Shown one piece after another: positions 6,373 to 13,442 of a DNA stretch of 17,665 nucleotides. Made by a program: the position numbers and the translations under genes. Location of the stretch: positions 1 through 17,665 of the forward strand of contig CAZZFA010000101.1 in assembly GCA_964653435.1 (NCBI GenBank), read 5' to 3'. This DNA is from CAZMVY01 sp964653435 (GTDB lineage Bacteria > Planctomycetota > Phycisphaerae > UBA1845 > PWPN01). How positions within the stretch are numbered: the first letter of the stretch is position 1; each line of letters opens with the position of its first letter. A model generated the notes under the pieces. It saw only the letters and a program-made list of their open reading frames with translations. It searched no databases and had not been told where the DNA came from.

Positions 6373-7755
6373 ATGAGCACGCAAGCCCCGGGCATCCGAG
6401 AATGGCGGCCGGAGAGCCGGTGCGAGCCTGTGGTCCGCATCGGCGTCGTTCTGGCTGAGGACGGCATGCCGGTGATCGACCTGCGCGTGCCCGATGCGGC
6501 GTACGAACTCGCCGCGGCCGGTGCTGCGCCCCGCGAGGTTCGGGCGGCACGGATATCCGCCCGCCTCGAGGGCAACGCCGTCAGCCTGGTCGTCAACGGC
6601 GGGCCGGCGCAAACCGCCGCCGGCTGGACGCTGACCCCGCAACCCGCGCGTCCACCGGCCCGCGGCGACGGGGTGTGGGTCAAAGGGGTCGTCGCCGGCC
6701 GCGGCTTCCACTGGCAGAAGCATGTCGATCAGACGCTCGCCGGCCGCATCGACGTGCTGCCCGGCGCCGGCGGAATCATCCTCGTCAACGAGCTTCCGCT
6801 GGAGGCGTACCTCGCCTGCGTCATCACCTCGGAGATGAGCAGCCGGTGTCCCGTGGAGTTTCTCCGGGCCCAGTGCATCACGGCGCGCTCGTGGCTCCTG
6901 GCATTCACCGAGCCCAAACACGTCGCCGAGCCGTTCGACCGCTGCAACGACGATTGCTGCCAGCGCTACCAGGGCACAGGCGACCTGAGCGACACGGCCC
7001 TCGATGCCGTGGAATCCACGCGCGGGCTTGTGCTCGTCGCAGAGGGCGGCCGCGTCGTGGACGCGAACTATTCCAAGAGCTGCGGCGGCGTGGTCGAGTT
7101 GCCCGAGCACGTCTGGGGCGTGCACAAGCCCGGGCTCGGCCCGCAGGTGGACGCCCCGGCGCATTCGGCCGCGCACCGGTTTCTGCCGGTCACCGAAGCG
7201 AACCTCAACGAGTACCTCGAGGGCGACTGGCTGCGCGAAACGGATGTCTATTGCAGCCCGCGCGTGGTGCCGGAGGAGTCGCTCGGCCGCTACCTGGGCC
7301 GCGTGGATGAGACGGGGCGCTACTTCCGCTGGAGCGTCCGCTATACGCACGACGAGCTGGTGGACATGCTTCGCCGGAAGCTGCCGGAGGCCGCGGGCAC
7401 GGCCCGGCTCTGCGATCTGCGCGTCACCCGGCGTGGCATCTCCGGCCGCGCTACGGAGATCGTGCTCGACATCGAAGACGCCGGCGGACGCATGCGGAAG
7501 GTCACCATCGCCGATCAGTACCGCATCCGGCAGATTCTGCACAAGAGCTTCCTGTTCAGCAGCGCGTTTGCCGTCCACATCGAGCGCGACGCCGCGGGCC
7601 GGTGCCGGGCCGTAACGCTTCGCGGCGCGGGCTGGGGACACGGAGCCGGTCTGTGTCAGATCGGCGCCCTCGGCATGGCCCTTTGCGGCAACGATCACGC
7701 GCGGATCGTAAAGCACTACTTCCCCGAAGCCGAGTTGAAACACCTGTACGCGTAG
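6373..7755 (+). CDS. SpoIID/LytB-domain protein (peptidoglycan lytic transglycosylase-like or amidase enhancer)
   Basis: SpoIID-domain proteins cut or help cut glycan strands lacking stem peptides. The product is 460 residues from ATG 6373. Family landmarks are VITSEMSSRCPVEFLRAQCI (150-169), where Glu154 aligns with the catalytic glutamate of SpoIID (PSEM-type motif); a cysteine-rich CNDDCCQRYQG at 191-201; YSKSCGGVVE near 233-242; and GAGWGHGAGLCQIGALGMA near the C-terminus, which matches the GxGWGHGxGMSQ hallmark. No signal peptide or membrane helix is visible from this start, which is odd for an enzyme acting on cell wall; the frame continues upstream to 5995, but that extension is repeat-derived and has no signal either. 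No good ribosome site precedes ATG 6373, so the start is uncertain. The stop at 7753-7755 abuts the palindromic element at 7757. Domain call firm; substrate unproven. Confidence 0.87.
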   Translation: MSTQAPGIREWRPESRCEPVVRIGVVLAEDGMPVIDLRVPDAAYELAAAGAAPREVRAARISARLEGNAVSLVVNGGPAQTAAGWTLTPQPARPPARGDGVWVKGVVAGRGFHWQKHVDQTLAGRIDVLPGAGGIILVNELPLEAYLACVITSEMSSRCPVEFLRAQCITARSWLLAFTEPKHVAEPFDRCNDDCCQRYQGTGDLSDTALDAVESTRGLVLVAEGGRVVDANYSKSCGGVVELPEHVWGVHKPGLGPQVDAPAHSAAHRFLPVTEANLNEYLEGDWLRETDVYCSPRVVPEESLGRYLGRVDETGRYFRWSVRYTHDELVDMLRRKLPEAAGTARLCDLRVTRRGISGRATEIVLDIEDAGGRMRKVTIADQYRIRQILHKSFLFSSAFAVHIERDAAGRCRAVTLRGAGWGHGAGLCQIGALGMALCGNDHARIVKHYFPEAELKHLYA

Positions 7756-7756
7756 C

Positions 7757-7885
7757 GCCCCTTCCGGTTCGAGAGTCTGGTCCGTCTCGAGCCCCGCGGG
7801 GACGACCGACGCCGGCTCCGCAGCGGTGACGGAGCCATCGCGGCGCTGCACATCGTACGCGAAAACGTCGTACCGGAAACGGCAC
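7757..7885. repeat. Palindromic MITE-like element, copy A
   Basis: This 129-base element fills the gap between the SpoIID stop codon and the aldo/keto reductase stop codon. It shares two ungapped blocks with copy B at 10098-10270: 7757-7809 versus 10098-10150 (41 of 53 bases identical by my count) and 7832-7885 versus 10217-10270 (42 of 54). The middle 22 bases differ. Its imperfect terminal inverted repeats are GCCCCTTCCGGT (7757-7768) and ACCGGAAACGGC (7872-7883), 10 of 12 complementary. Its position between convergent genes would suit a bidirectional terminator. Confidence 0.6.
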
Positions 7886-8844
7886 TACGACAAGGCGGGG
7901 ATGATCTCGCGCGGGATCGGGCCGAGATCGGACGCCTGAACGTTGTCGGCCACCTGCTCCGGCGTCTTGGCGCCCGGGATGACCGTATGACACGCCGGGT
8001 GCGAGAGGCAGAACCGCAGGCTGACCTGCGCCATGCTCTGGTCGGGAAAGCGGGCATAGAGCGGTTTCATTCTCTCGAGCTGATCGAGATACTTCGCGAG
8101 CTTGTCGGGCGAGAGATTGAAGCGACGGTGGTCGTCCTCGCCGAAGGTGCTCGCCCGCGTGAACTTGCCCGAGAGCAGGCCGAAGAGGATCGGGATCCGC
8201 ACGATCACGCCGATGCCATACTGCTGCGCCTTGGGGAACAGAACCTTCTCCGCCTCGCGCTCGAGGAGGTTGTAGCGGACCTGGATGCAGTCGATCAGGT
8301 CGTGCCACCTGTCGAGGAGGTGCGCCTGCTCGGTCTCCTTGAAGGATTGGACGCTCCAGCCGGCGTGGCGAATCTTGCCCTGGCGCTTCAGCGTGGCGAG
8401 CGCGTCCCACGGGTCGTCGCGCTCAAGCTTGTCGGTGTCGTGGCTGTGGAGTTGGAGGATATCGAGCGTCTCGACGCCGAGCCGTTTCAGGCTCTTTTCG
8501 GCGGCGCCGATCAGGTAATCGCGGTCGGCGTTCTGCTGGATCGCGCCGTAGCCTTTGTCCGCGCCCGGAGGGGCGTTGTAGAAGTCGTTGCCGGCCTTCG
8601 TGGCGATGACGACGTCGCCGCGCCGGCGCTCGCGGATCACGCCCGCGATCAGCTCCTCGGAATGGCCGAAGCCGTACACGTCGGCCGTGTCGATGAACGT
8701 GACGCCGCGATCGAGCGCCGCCCGCAGCGCCCGGCGCGAGACCTCGTCATCGGTCGGGCCCCAGTTCGTCCCGCCGATCGCCCACGCGCCGAAGCCGACG
8801 GTCGAGACCCGCGGCCCGCGTACGCCGAGTTGCGTGTACTGCAT
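7885..8844 (-). CDS. Aldo/keto reductase
   Basis: This is a cytoplasmic NAD(P)H-dependent (beta/alpha)8 oxidoreductase of 319 residues that would reduce an aldehyde or ketone. The N-terminus MQYTQLGVRGPRVSTVGFGA is typical of the YghZ/Tas-like and general aldo/keto reductase branch. The catalytic tetrad is visible: Asp52 in IDTADVYG, Tyr57, Lys83 and His133 in LQLHSHD. The ATG (8844) sits five bases after GGAGG (complement of 8850-8854) and shares one base with the nagA stop codon (TAATG), so it is co-transcribed and translationally coupled with nagA. A longer frame back to 8961 lies inside nagA and is discarded. The physiological substrate cannot be read from sequence; coupling to nagA suggests, weakly, a role in carbohydrate use. 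Confidence 0.93.
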   Translation of the reverse strand: MQYTQLGVRGPRVSTVGFGAWAIGGTNWGPTDDEVSRRALRAALDRGVTFIDTADVYGFGHSEELIAGVIRERRRGDVVIATKAGNDFYNAPPGADKGYGAIQQNADRDYLIGAAEKSLKRLGVETLDILQLHSHDTDKLERDDPWDALATLKRQGKIRHAGWSVQSFKETEQAHLLDRWHDLIDCIQVRYNLLEREAEKVLFPKAQQYGIGVIVRIPILFGLLSGKFTRASTFGEDDHRRFNLSPDKLAKYLDQLERMKPLYARFPDQSMAQVSLRFCLSHPACHTVIPGAKTPEQVADNVQASDLGPIPREIIPALS

Positions 8845-10064
8845 TACGCCCTCCAAACGACGTGTCCCGCCTTGATCGTGAGCCGCACGTCCAGGTTGGA
8901 ATCGAGCACGACCAGATCGGCGTCCTTGCCGACGGCCAGGATGCCCCGGCGGTACTTCCACGCGAGGATGCGGGCCGCGTTGAGGCTCGCCATCTGGGCG
9001 GCCTGCTCCAGGCTCGCCCCGCCGTGCTGAATGATCGTCCGCAACGCGCGGTCCATCGTGAGCGTGCTGCCGGCGAGCGTCTCGGGCGACCGGGCGAGGT
9101 ACGCCCGTCCGTCGCGGACGATCACCTGCTGCCCGGAGAAGTCGTACGTCCCGTCCGGCTGGCCGGCGGCGCGAATCGCGTCGGTCACGAGCAGGATCTT
9201 GTCGTGTTTCTTGACTTTCAGAAGCAACTGCAGCATGGCCGGGTGCACGTGGACCGCGTCGGCGATCACCTCGACGAAGAGCTCATCGCGCAGAAGCGTG
9301 CCGGTGAGGATGCCGGGTTTGCGGTGGTGCATGCCGGACATGGCATTGAAGATGTGCGTCACGCCGTCGAGGCCGTTGTCGATCGCCTCGGAGATCAGCT
9401 CGTAGCGGGCGTTCGAGTGCCCGATCGACAGGTGCAGCGGCCGGTGCCGGGCCTTGCCCACGGCCGTCCTCGAGGATTCCACCATGGCCGCCGCCCGAAG
9501 GACCTCCATCGCGCCGGGCATCTCCGGGGCGATCGTCATGATCATGATCCACGGCCCGCCGACGGCCATCAGCTCGACGAACGCCTCCTCGCTGGGCGGC
9601 CACATGTACTCGGGCCGGATGGCCCCGTGCATCTGCGGATTGAGGAACGGCCCCTCCAGGTGGATGCCTTCCAGAATGCGGAAAGACGGAGCGGCCTCGC
9701 AGTACTCCCGAAGGCGGCGGATGCACGCGTACATCTGTTCGCGAGGCTGGGCGTAGATCGCGGCGACGATCGAGGTCGTCCCGTGGCTCGCGTGGAAGGC
9801 GCAGATCTCGTCGAAACCGTGCGGTGCGTCATCGGCAAAGTCGTAGCCCCGCCCCCCATGGATGTGTACGTCGATGAATCCCGGCAGGACGTATTGCCCG
9901 TCAAGATCGATCCGCTCGGCATTCTCCGGCACGCCGACGTCCCGACTCCGCCCCATCTGCGAAATCCGGCCGTCGTTCAGCACCAGCGTGCAGTCTTCCT
10001 CGCGACGAAAGGGCGTGATCGCCGTCGCGTGCAGGAGGGCCAACGGTCGCGGTTCTTCCGTCAT
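8844..10064 (-). CDS. nagA: N-acetylglucosamine-6-phosphate deacetylase
   Basis: NagA removes acetate from GlcNAc-6-phosphate to give glucosamine-6-phosphate, which feeds amino-sugar catabolism or recycling of cell-wall sugars. It is a 406-residue amidohydrolase TIM barrel. Landmarks are HIHG at 67-70 (the metal-binding HxH), HLEGPF at 135-140 with metal ligand Glu137, SIGHSNA with His216, THIFNAMSGMHHRKPG at 236-251 with His237, and TDAIRAAG with catalytic Asp295. All are as expected for NagA. The ATG at 10064 follows GGGAGG (complement of 10069-10074) with a four-base spacer. The frame is open upstream to 10559, but that extension crosses the palindromic element and lacks family similarity. 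No nagB, PTS or ROK kinase gene is in the window. It is the first gene of a two-gene operon with the aldo/keto reductase and is divergent from the rhamnosidase. Confidence 0.95.
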   Translation of the reverse strand: MTEEPRPLALLHATAITPFRREEDCTLVLNDGRISQMGRSRDVGVPENAERIDLDGQYVLPGFIDVHIHGGRGYDFADDAPHGFDEICAFHASHGTTSIVAAIYAQPREQMYACIRRLREYCEAAPSFRILEGIHLEGPFLNPQMHGAIRPEYMWPPSEEAFVELMAVGGPWIMIMTIAPEMPGAMEVLRAAAMVESSRTAVGKARHRPLHLSIGHSNARYELISEAIDNGLDGVTHIFNAMSGMHHRKPGILTGTLLRDELFVEVIADAVHVHPAMLQLLLKVKKHDKILLVTDAIRAAGQPDGTYDFSGQQVIVRDGRAYLARSPETLAGSTLTMDRALRTIIQHGGASLEQAAQMASLNAARILAWKYRRGILAVGKDADLVVLDSNLDVRLTIKAGHVVWRA

Positions 10065-10097
10065 GAAACCTCCCACCCCGGAAGCCTTCGCCCCGGC

Positions 10098-10270
10098 GCC
10101 GGTTTCGGTTCGAGAGTTTCGCTCGTTTCCAGCCCCGTAGGGGCGACCGAGAGTAGCCCAGGGCGTAAGCCCTGGGTTCCCGGCGTCAACAAGCGCAAAG
10201 CCCCATAGGGGCGACTGAGCCTTCGCGGCGCTGCTCGCCGCATGCGAACCTGTCTTACCGAAACCGGCAC
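10098..10270. repeat. Palindromic MITE-like element, copy B, with perfect 12-base terminal inverted repeats
   Basis: The ends are GCCGGTTTCGGT (10098-10109) and ACCGAAACCGGC (10257-10268), a perfect 12-base inverted repeat. Inside are two near-identical 20-base units, AGCCCCGTAGGGGCGACCGA (10131-10150) and AGCCCCATAGGGGCGACTGA (10199-10218), each carrying a GCCCC/GGGGC hairpin. Between them lies a CCCAGGG/CCCTGGG hairpin (10157-10176). No open reading frame for a transposase is present. The element begins 34 bases from the nagA start, so it occupies much of the nagA upstream region. It is related to copy A at 7757-7885. Confidence 0.65.
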
Positions 10271-10335
10271 TAGTGTAGGCGAACCGGCGAGCCGGGCAAG
10301 TGCGCGGATGAAGCCCGCGTGCCGCGTGATGCCGC

Positions 10336-10365
10336 TTGACGTCGCCGAACCGGCGGACATAGACT
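10336..10365 (+). promoter_or_regulatory. Candidate sigma-70-like promoter of the rhamnosidase gene
   Basis: TTGACG (10336-10341) and TAGACT (10360-10365) are separated by 18 bases and match the -35 and -10 consensus at 5 of 6 and 4 of 6 positions. They lie 57 bases upstream of the GTG start. This is a pattern match only. Confidence 0.35.
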
Positions 10366-10422
10366 CCCGCCCGGGGTCGCAGGCATGGCCACGGACGAGC
10401 CCGCCACCGAGAGGAGCCTGTC

Positions 10423-13143
10423 GTGCACAAGTGTGTTGCGTTCGTAACGTTCGTCTCATTCTGGGCCATCGCCGCGGAGGCCGCCGTGTCCGCCGGAACC
10501 GACGTATCGATTACCGTAACCCGGCCTCGATGCGAGTATCTGACCGATCCGATCGGCATCGATACCGCTGCGCCGCGGTTGTCGTGGGTACTGCGGTCGG
10601 ATCGACGGGGCGAGGTGCAGACGGCCTATCAGATCCTCGCAGCCACCAGCGAGGAGAAGCTCGCCCGGAACGACGCCGACCTCTGGGACACCGGCAAGGT
10701 GACCTCCGATCAGTCGATCCAGGTGGTCTACGCGGGCAGGCCGCTGCGCTCCGGCCTTCGGGCGTATTGGAAAGTGCGGGTCTGGGATCGTGACGGGCGC
10801 CCCTCGCCGTGGGGCCCCGTCGCCTTCTGGGAGATGGGCCTGCTCACGCCCGACGACTGGACGGCCAGATGGATCTCGGCGGTCCCCTCGCAGGAAAAGG
10901 CCGCCGGCGCTCCCGCCGTGCCCGGTCCGCTCTTCCGCAAGGCGTTCACGGTAAGCAAGCCGATCCGGTCGGCGCGGGCATACGTCTGCGGCGTGGGATA
11001 CTGTGAGTTTCACCTGAACGGGCGGAAGGTGGGCGACCACGTCCTCGACCCGGCATTCACGCGGTATGACCGGCGTGTGCTGTACGTGACGTATGATGTT
11101 ACGCCGCTCCTCCGGCAAGGCGCCAACGCCGCGGGCTTCATGCTGGGCAACGGGTGGTACAACATGTTTCTGCGGTGCACGTGGGACTTCGACAAGGCCC
11201 CATGGCGCAACGCCCCGGCCGTGATCGCGCAGATTCGCATCGAGTACGCCGACGGAACATCGGAGGTGATCGGCACGGACGCGACGTGGAAGGTCTGTAA
11301 GGGGCCGATCGTCTTCGACTGCATCCGCAGCGGCGAGACATACGACGCCCGACTGGAGCGGCCGAACTGGGACGGGTCGGAATGCGACGAACGCGAATGG
11401 AAGGCGGCATGCGTCGTCGACGGGCCGAAGGGAAGGCTATCGGCGCAGCAGATGCCCCCGATCCGCGTCACCGGGACGATCGTGCCGGTCAAGAGTACGC
11501 CGGTCAAACCGGGCGTGACCGTCTTCGACATGGGGCAGAACTTCGCGGGTTGGGCGCGGCTGAGCGTCAGCGGGCCCGCGGGTGCAAAGGTCGTGCTGAA
11601 GTACGGCGAGCGGCTCAACGGCGACGGCACCGTCTCCCAGAAGGAGATCGCCGCCCATTCCAGGGAAGGGGCCTTCCAGACGGACACGTACATCCTGAAG
11701 GGACAGGGCGTGGAGGAGTGGGAGCCGCGATTCGTCTACCACGGCTTCCAGTACGTCGAGGTGTCCGGGCTCGCGGAGGGCGTCACACTGCACACGCTTC
11801 GCGGGCGCGTCGTACACACGGCGTTCGAGCCGGCCGGGCGCTTCGAATGCTCGAACGAGCTGTTGAACAGGATCCAGCGGGCGACACTCTGGTCGTATCG
11901 CAGCAACTACCACGGCTACCCGACCGACTGCCCGCATCGCGAGAAGAACGGCTGGACCGGCGACGGCCACTTCGCCGCGCAGCAGGCGATGTACAACTGG
12001 GACAACGCCGCCGCCTACACGAAGTGGATGGAGGACTTCCGGGATGAGCAGCGCGACAGCGGCGAGCTGCCGGGGATCGTGCCGACGAGCGGGTGGGGCT
12101 ACAAGTGGGGCAACGGGCCGGCGTGGGACAGCGCGTACTTCGTAATCCCCTGGCACCTCTACACTTTCTACGGCGACACGCGCATCCTCGAGCACCATTA
12201 CGACCGGATGAAGCGATACGTGGACTACCTCACCAGCAAGGCCGACAAGGGCATCGTCTCGATCGGGCTGGGCGACTGGGTGCCGGCTACGGAGCGCACG
12301 CCCGAGGCGGTGACATCTACCGGGTATTACTACTATGACGCCGCCCTTCTATCGCGCATCGCCGGGCTGCTCGGCCGCCGCGAGGATGCGGCGAAATACG
12401 CGGACCTTGCCGCCGGGATCCGCAAGGCGTTCAACGAACGATTCTTCGACCGCAAGAGCGGGCAGTATGCCGGGGGCACGCAGACGGCGTTGAGCTGCGC
12501 CCTGTTCCAGGGCCTTGTCGAGCCGGCGGAGGTGCCGCGCGTCGTCGCCAACCTCGCGGCGAACGTCGATCGCCACCAGGGGCACCTGGATACGGGCGTC
12601 CTCGGGGCGCTCTACATTCTGGCAGCGCTCACCCGGAACGGCCGGGCGGACGTGGCGTACCGGATCGCGACGCAGACGACGTATCCGAGCTGGGGCCTGT
12701 GGATGGAGCGCGGCGCGAATACGCTCTGGGAGGACTGGAAGGGCGAGGCCTCGCTGAATCACATTTTCTTCGGCGACATCAGCGCGTGGTTCTACAAGGC
12801 GCTGGCGGGGATCAATGTCGATCCGGAGCAGCCCGGGTTCCGGCACATTGTCATTCGCCCGCACATACTCGGCGACCTCGCCTGGGCGAGGGGCGAATAC
12901 GAGTCGATCCGGGGGCGGATCGTCAGCGGATGGGCGATCCGCGACGGCGTGTTGTCTCTCGATGTGACGGTTCCGGTAAACAGCACGGCGACCGTCTATG
13001 TTCCCGCGGCGGACAAGGAAAAGGTTACGGAAAGCGGCCGGCCCGCCGAAGCTTCGGAGGGTGTGCGATTCCTCCGTATGGAAGGCGGCTGCGCGGTCTA
13101 TGACGTGCAATCGGGGGATTATCGATTTGCCGTCAAGCGGTAA
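10423..13143 (+). CDS. Secreted alpha-L-rhamnosidase, glycoside hydrolase family 78
   Basis: This exo-enzyme cleaves terminal alpha-L-rhamnose from polysaccharides or glycosides. The product is 906 residues with a short signal peptide (hydrophobic core 5-18, cleavage near 20-24), so it acts in the periplasm or outside the cell. The domain order fits GH78: an N-terminal beta region with an Ig-like part to about 140, a beta-sandwich (Bac_rhamnosid_N) at about 170-340, a second beta domain at about 345-465, the (alpha/alpha)6 barrel at about 470-800 and a C-terminal beta domain. Active-site residues are visible: Asp502, Glu507 and Asp514 in DCPHREKNGWTGDGH, and Glu770 in NTLWEDW, equivalent to the general acid and base known in Bacillus RhaB. 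The GTG start at 10423 follows GAGGAG (10411-10416) with a six-base spacer. No rhamnose catabolic gene is adjacent. The family is certain; the natural substrate is not. Confidence 0.95.
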   Translation: MHKCVAFVTFVSFWAIAAEAAVSAGTDVSITVTRPRCEYLTDPIGIDTAAPRLSWVLRSDRRGEVQTAYQILAATSEEKLARNDADLWDTGKVTSDQSIQVVYAGRPLRSGLRAYWKVRVWDRDGRPSPWGPVAFWEMGLLTPDDWTARWISAVPSQEKAAGAPAVPGPLFRKAFTVSKPIRSARAYVCGVGYCEFHLNGRKVGDHVLDPAFTRYDRRVLYVTYDVTPLLRQGANAAGFMLGNGWYNMFLRCTWDFDKAPWRNAPAVIAQIRIEYADGTSEVIGTDATWKVCKGPIVFDCIRSGETYDARLERPNWDGSECDEREWKAACVVDGPKGRLSAQQMPPIRVTGTIVPVKSTPVKPGVTVFDMGQNFAGWARLSVSGPAGAKVVLKYGERLNGDGTVSQKEIAAHSREGAFQTDTYILKGQGVEEWEPRFVYHGFQYVEVSGLAEGVTLHTLRGRVVHTAFEPAGRFECSNELLNRIQRATLWSYRSNYHGYPTDCPHREKNGWTGDGHFAAQQAMYNWDNAAAYTKWMEDFRDEQRDSGELPGIVPTSGWGYKWGNGPAWDSAYFVIPWHLYTFYGDTRILEHHYDRMKRYVDYLTSKADKGIVSIGLGDWVPATERTPEAVTSTGYYYYDAALLSRIAGLLGRREDAAKYADLAAGIRKAFNERFFDRKSGQYAGGTQTALSCALFQGLVEPAEVPRVVANLAANVDRHQGHLDTGVLGALYILAALTRNGRADVAYRIATQTTYPSWGLWMERGANTLWEDWKGEASLNHIFFGDISAWFYKALAGINVDPEQPGFRHIVIRPHILGDLAWARGEYESIRGRIVSGWAIRDGVLSLDVTVPVNSTATVYVPAADKEKVTESGRPAEASEGVRFLRMEGGCAVYDVQSGDYRFAVKR

Positions 13144-13161
13144 CGGCGGCGAGCACGCCGG

Positions 13162-13260
13162 TCAGCCCGATTCGGGCAGCTCAAAACGGTAGCCGATCTC
13201 GCGGATCGTCCGGATGTGCCACGGACACCGCGGCTCGCGGTCCCGCAAGGGTCCCAGAGC
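13162..13260 (-). pseudogene. C-terminal remnant of an OmpR-family response regulator (winged-helix tail)
   Basis: Reading the - strand from about 13260 down to the TGA at 13162-13164, the last residues are HIRTIREIGYRFELPESG. This matches the terminal hairpin of Trans_reg_C winged-helix domains (typically RTVRGVGYRF) and is unlikely by chance. The preceding residues (GPLRDREPRCPW) vaguely resemble the recognition-helix end, but further upstream the similarity dissolves into repeat-like sequence and no receiver domain is present. I read it as a decayed 3' fragment. A gene broken by insertion of the neighbouring repeats is possible. Confidence 0.55.
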
Positions 13261-13424
13261 GGCCATCGTATCGATCCACAGCGGTGCGAGAACCCGCCCT
13301 ACGGAGGCCGGCGAGAAGGCGATCGCCTTGGGTTCAGACGTGAAAGCCCGCCCTGGTGCAAGACAACCCAGCCCCGTGGCGCGGCGCTCGGCTGCGGGCG
13401 AAGCCCGCGCCTGGGGAGGAAGTC

Positions 13425-13440
13425 GGGGTCTGGAGACCCC
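13425..13440. terminator. Hairpin just downstream of the coiled-coil gene
   Basis: GGGGTC (13425-13430), loop TGGA and GACCCC (13435-13440) form a perfect six-base stem two bases beyond the TAG stop (13443-13445) of the - strand coiled-coil gene. It could terminate that operon. No U-tract follows, and the surrounding phrase looks like a dispersed repeat. Confidence 0.35.
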
Positions 13441-13442
13441 TC

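Larger units (their letters stand above)
13144..13442. other. Non-coding, repeat-rich gap between the rhamnosidase and the coiled-coil gene
   Basis: Both flanking genes point into this 299-base gap. Besides the response-regulator tail it has a segment reading GGTGCGAGAACCCGCCCTAC (13284-13303), which resembles intergenic repeats I recall from planctomycete genomes, a GCGGGC/GCCCGC hairpin (13394-13408) and a GGGGTC/GACCCC hairpin (13425-13440). I see no complete gene. Confidence 0.5.

Noticed and set aside
6007..7851. 614-residue open frame on the - strand opposite the SpoIID gene
   Set aside because: It is a high-GC antisense shadow: no family motifs, skewed Arg/Ala/Asp/His composition, and it spans both the repeat and the true gene.
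7868..7891. GTCGTA/TACGAC inverted repeat at the end of the aldo/keto reductase gene
   Set aside because: It is not conserved in copy B of the element, so it is probably incidental.
10065..10559. Upstream extension of nagA on the - strand
   Set aside because: It runs through the palindromic element and the rhamnosidase start; the ATG at 10064 has a strong ribosome site and begins the NagA fold.
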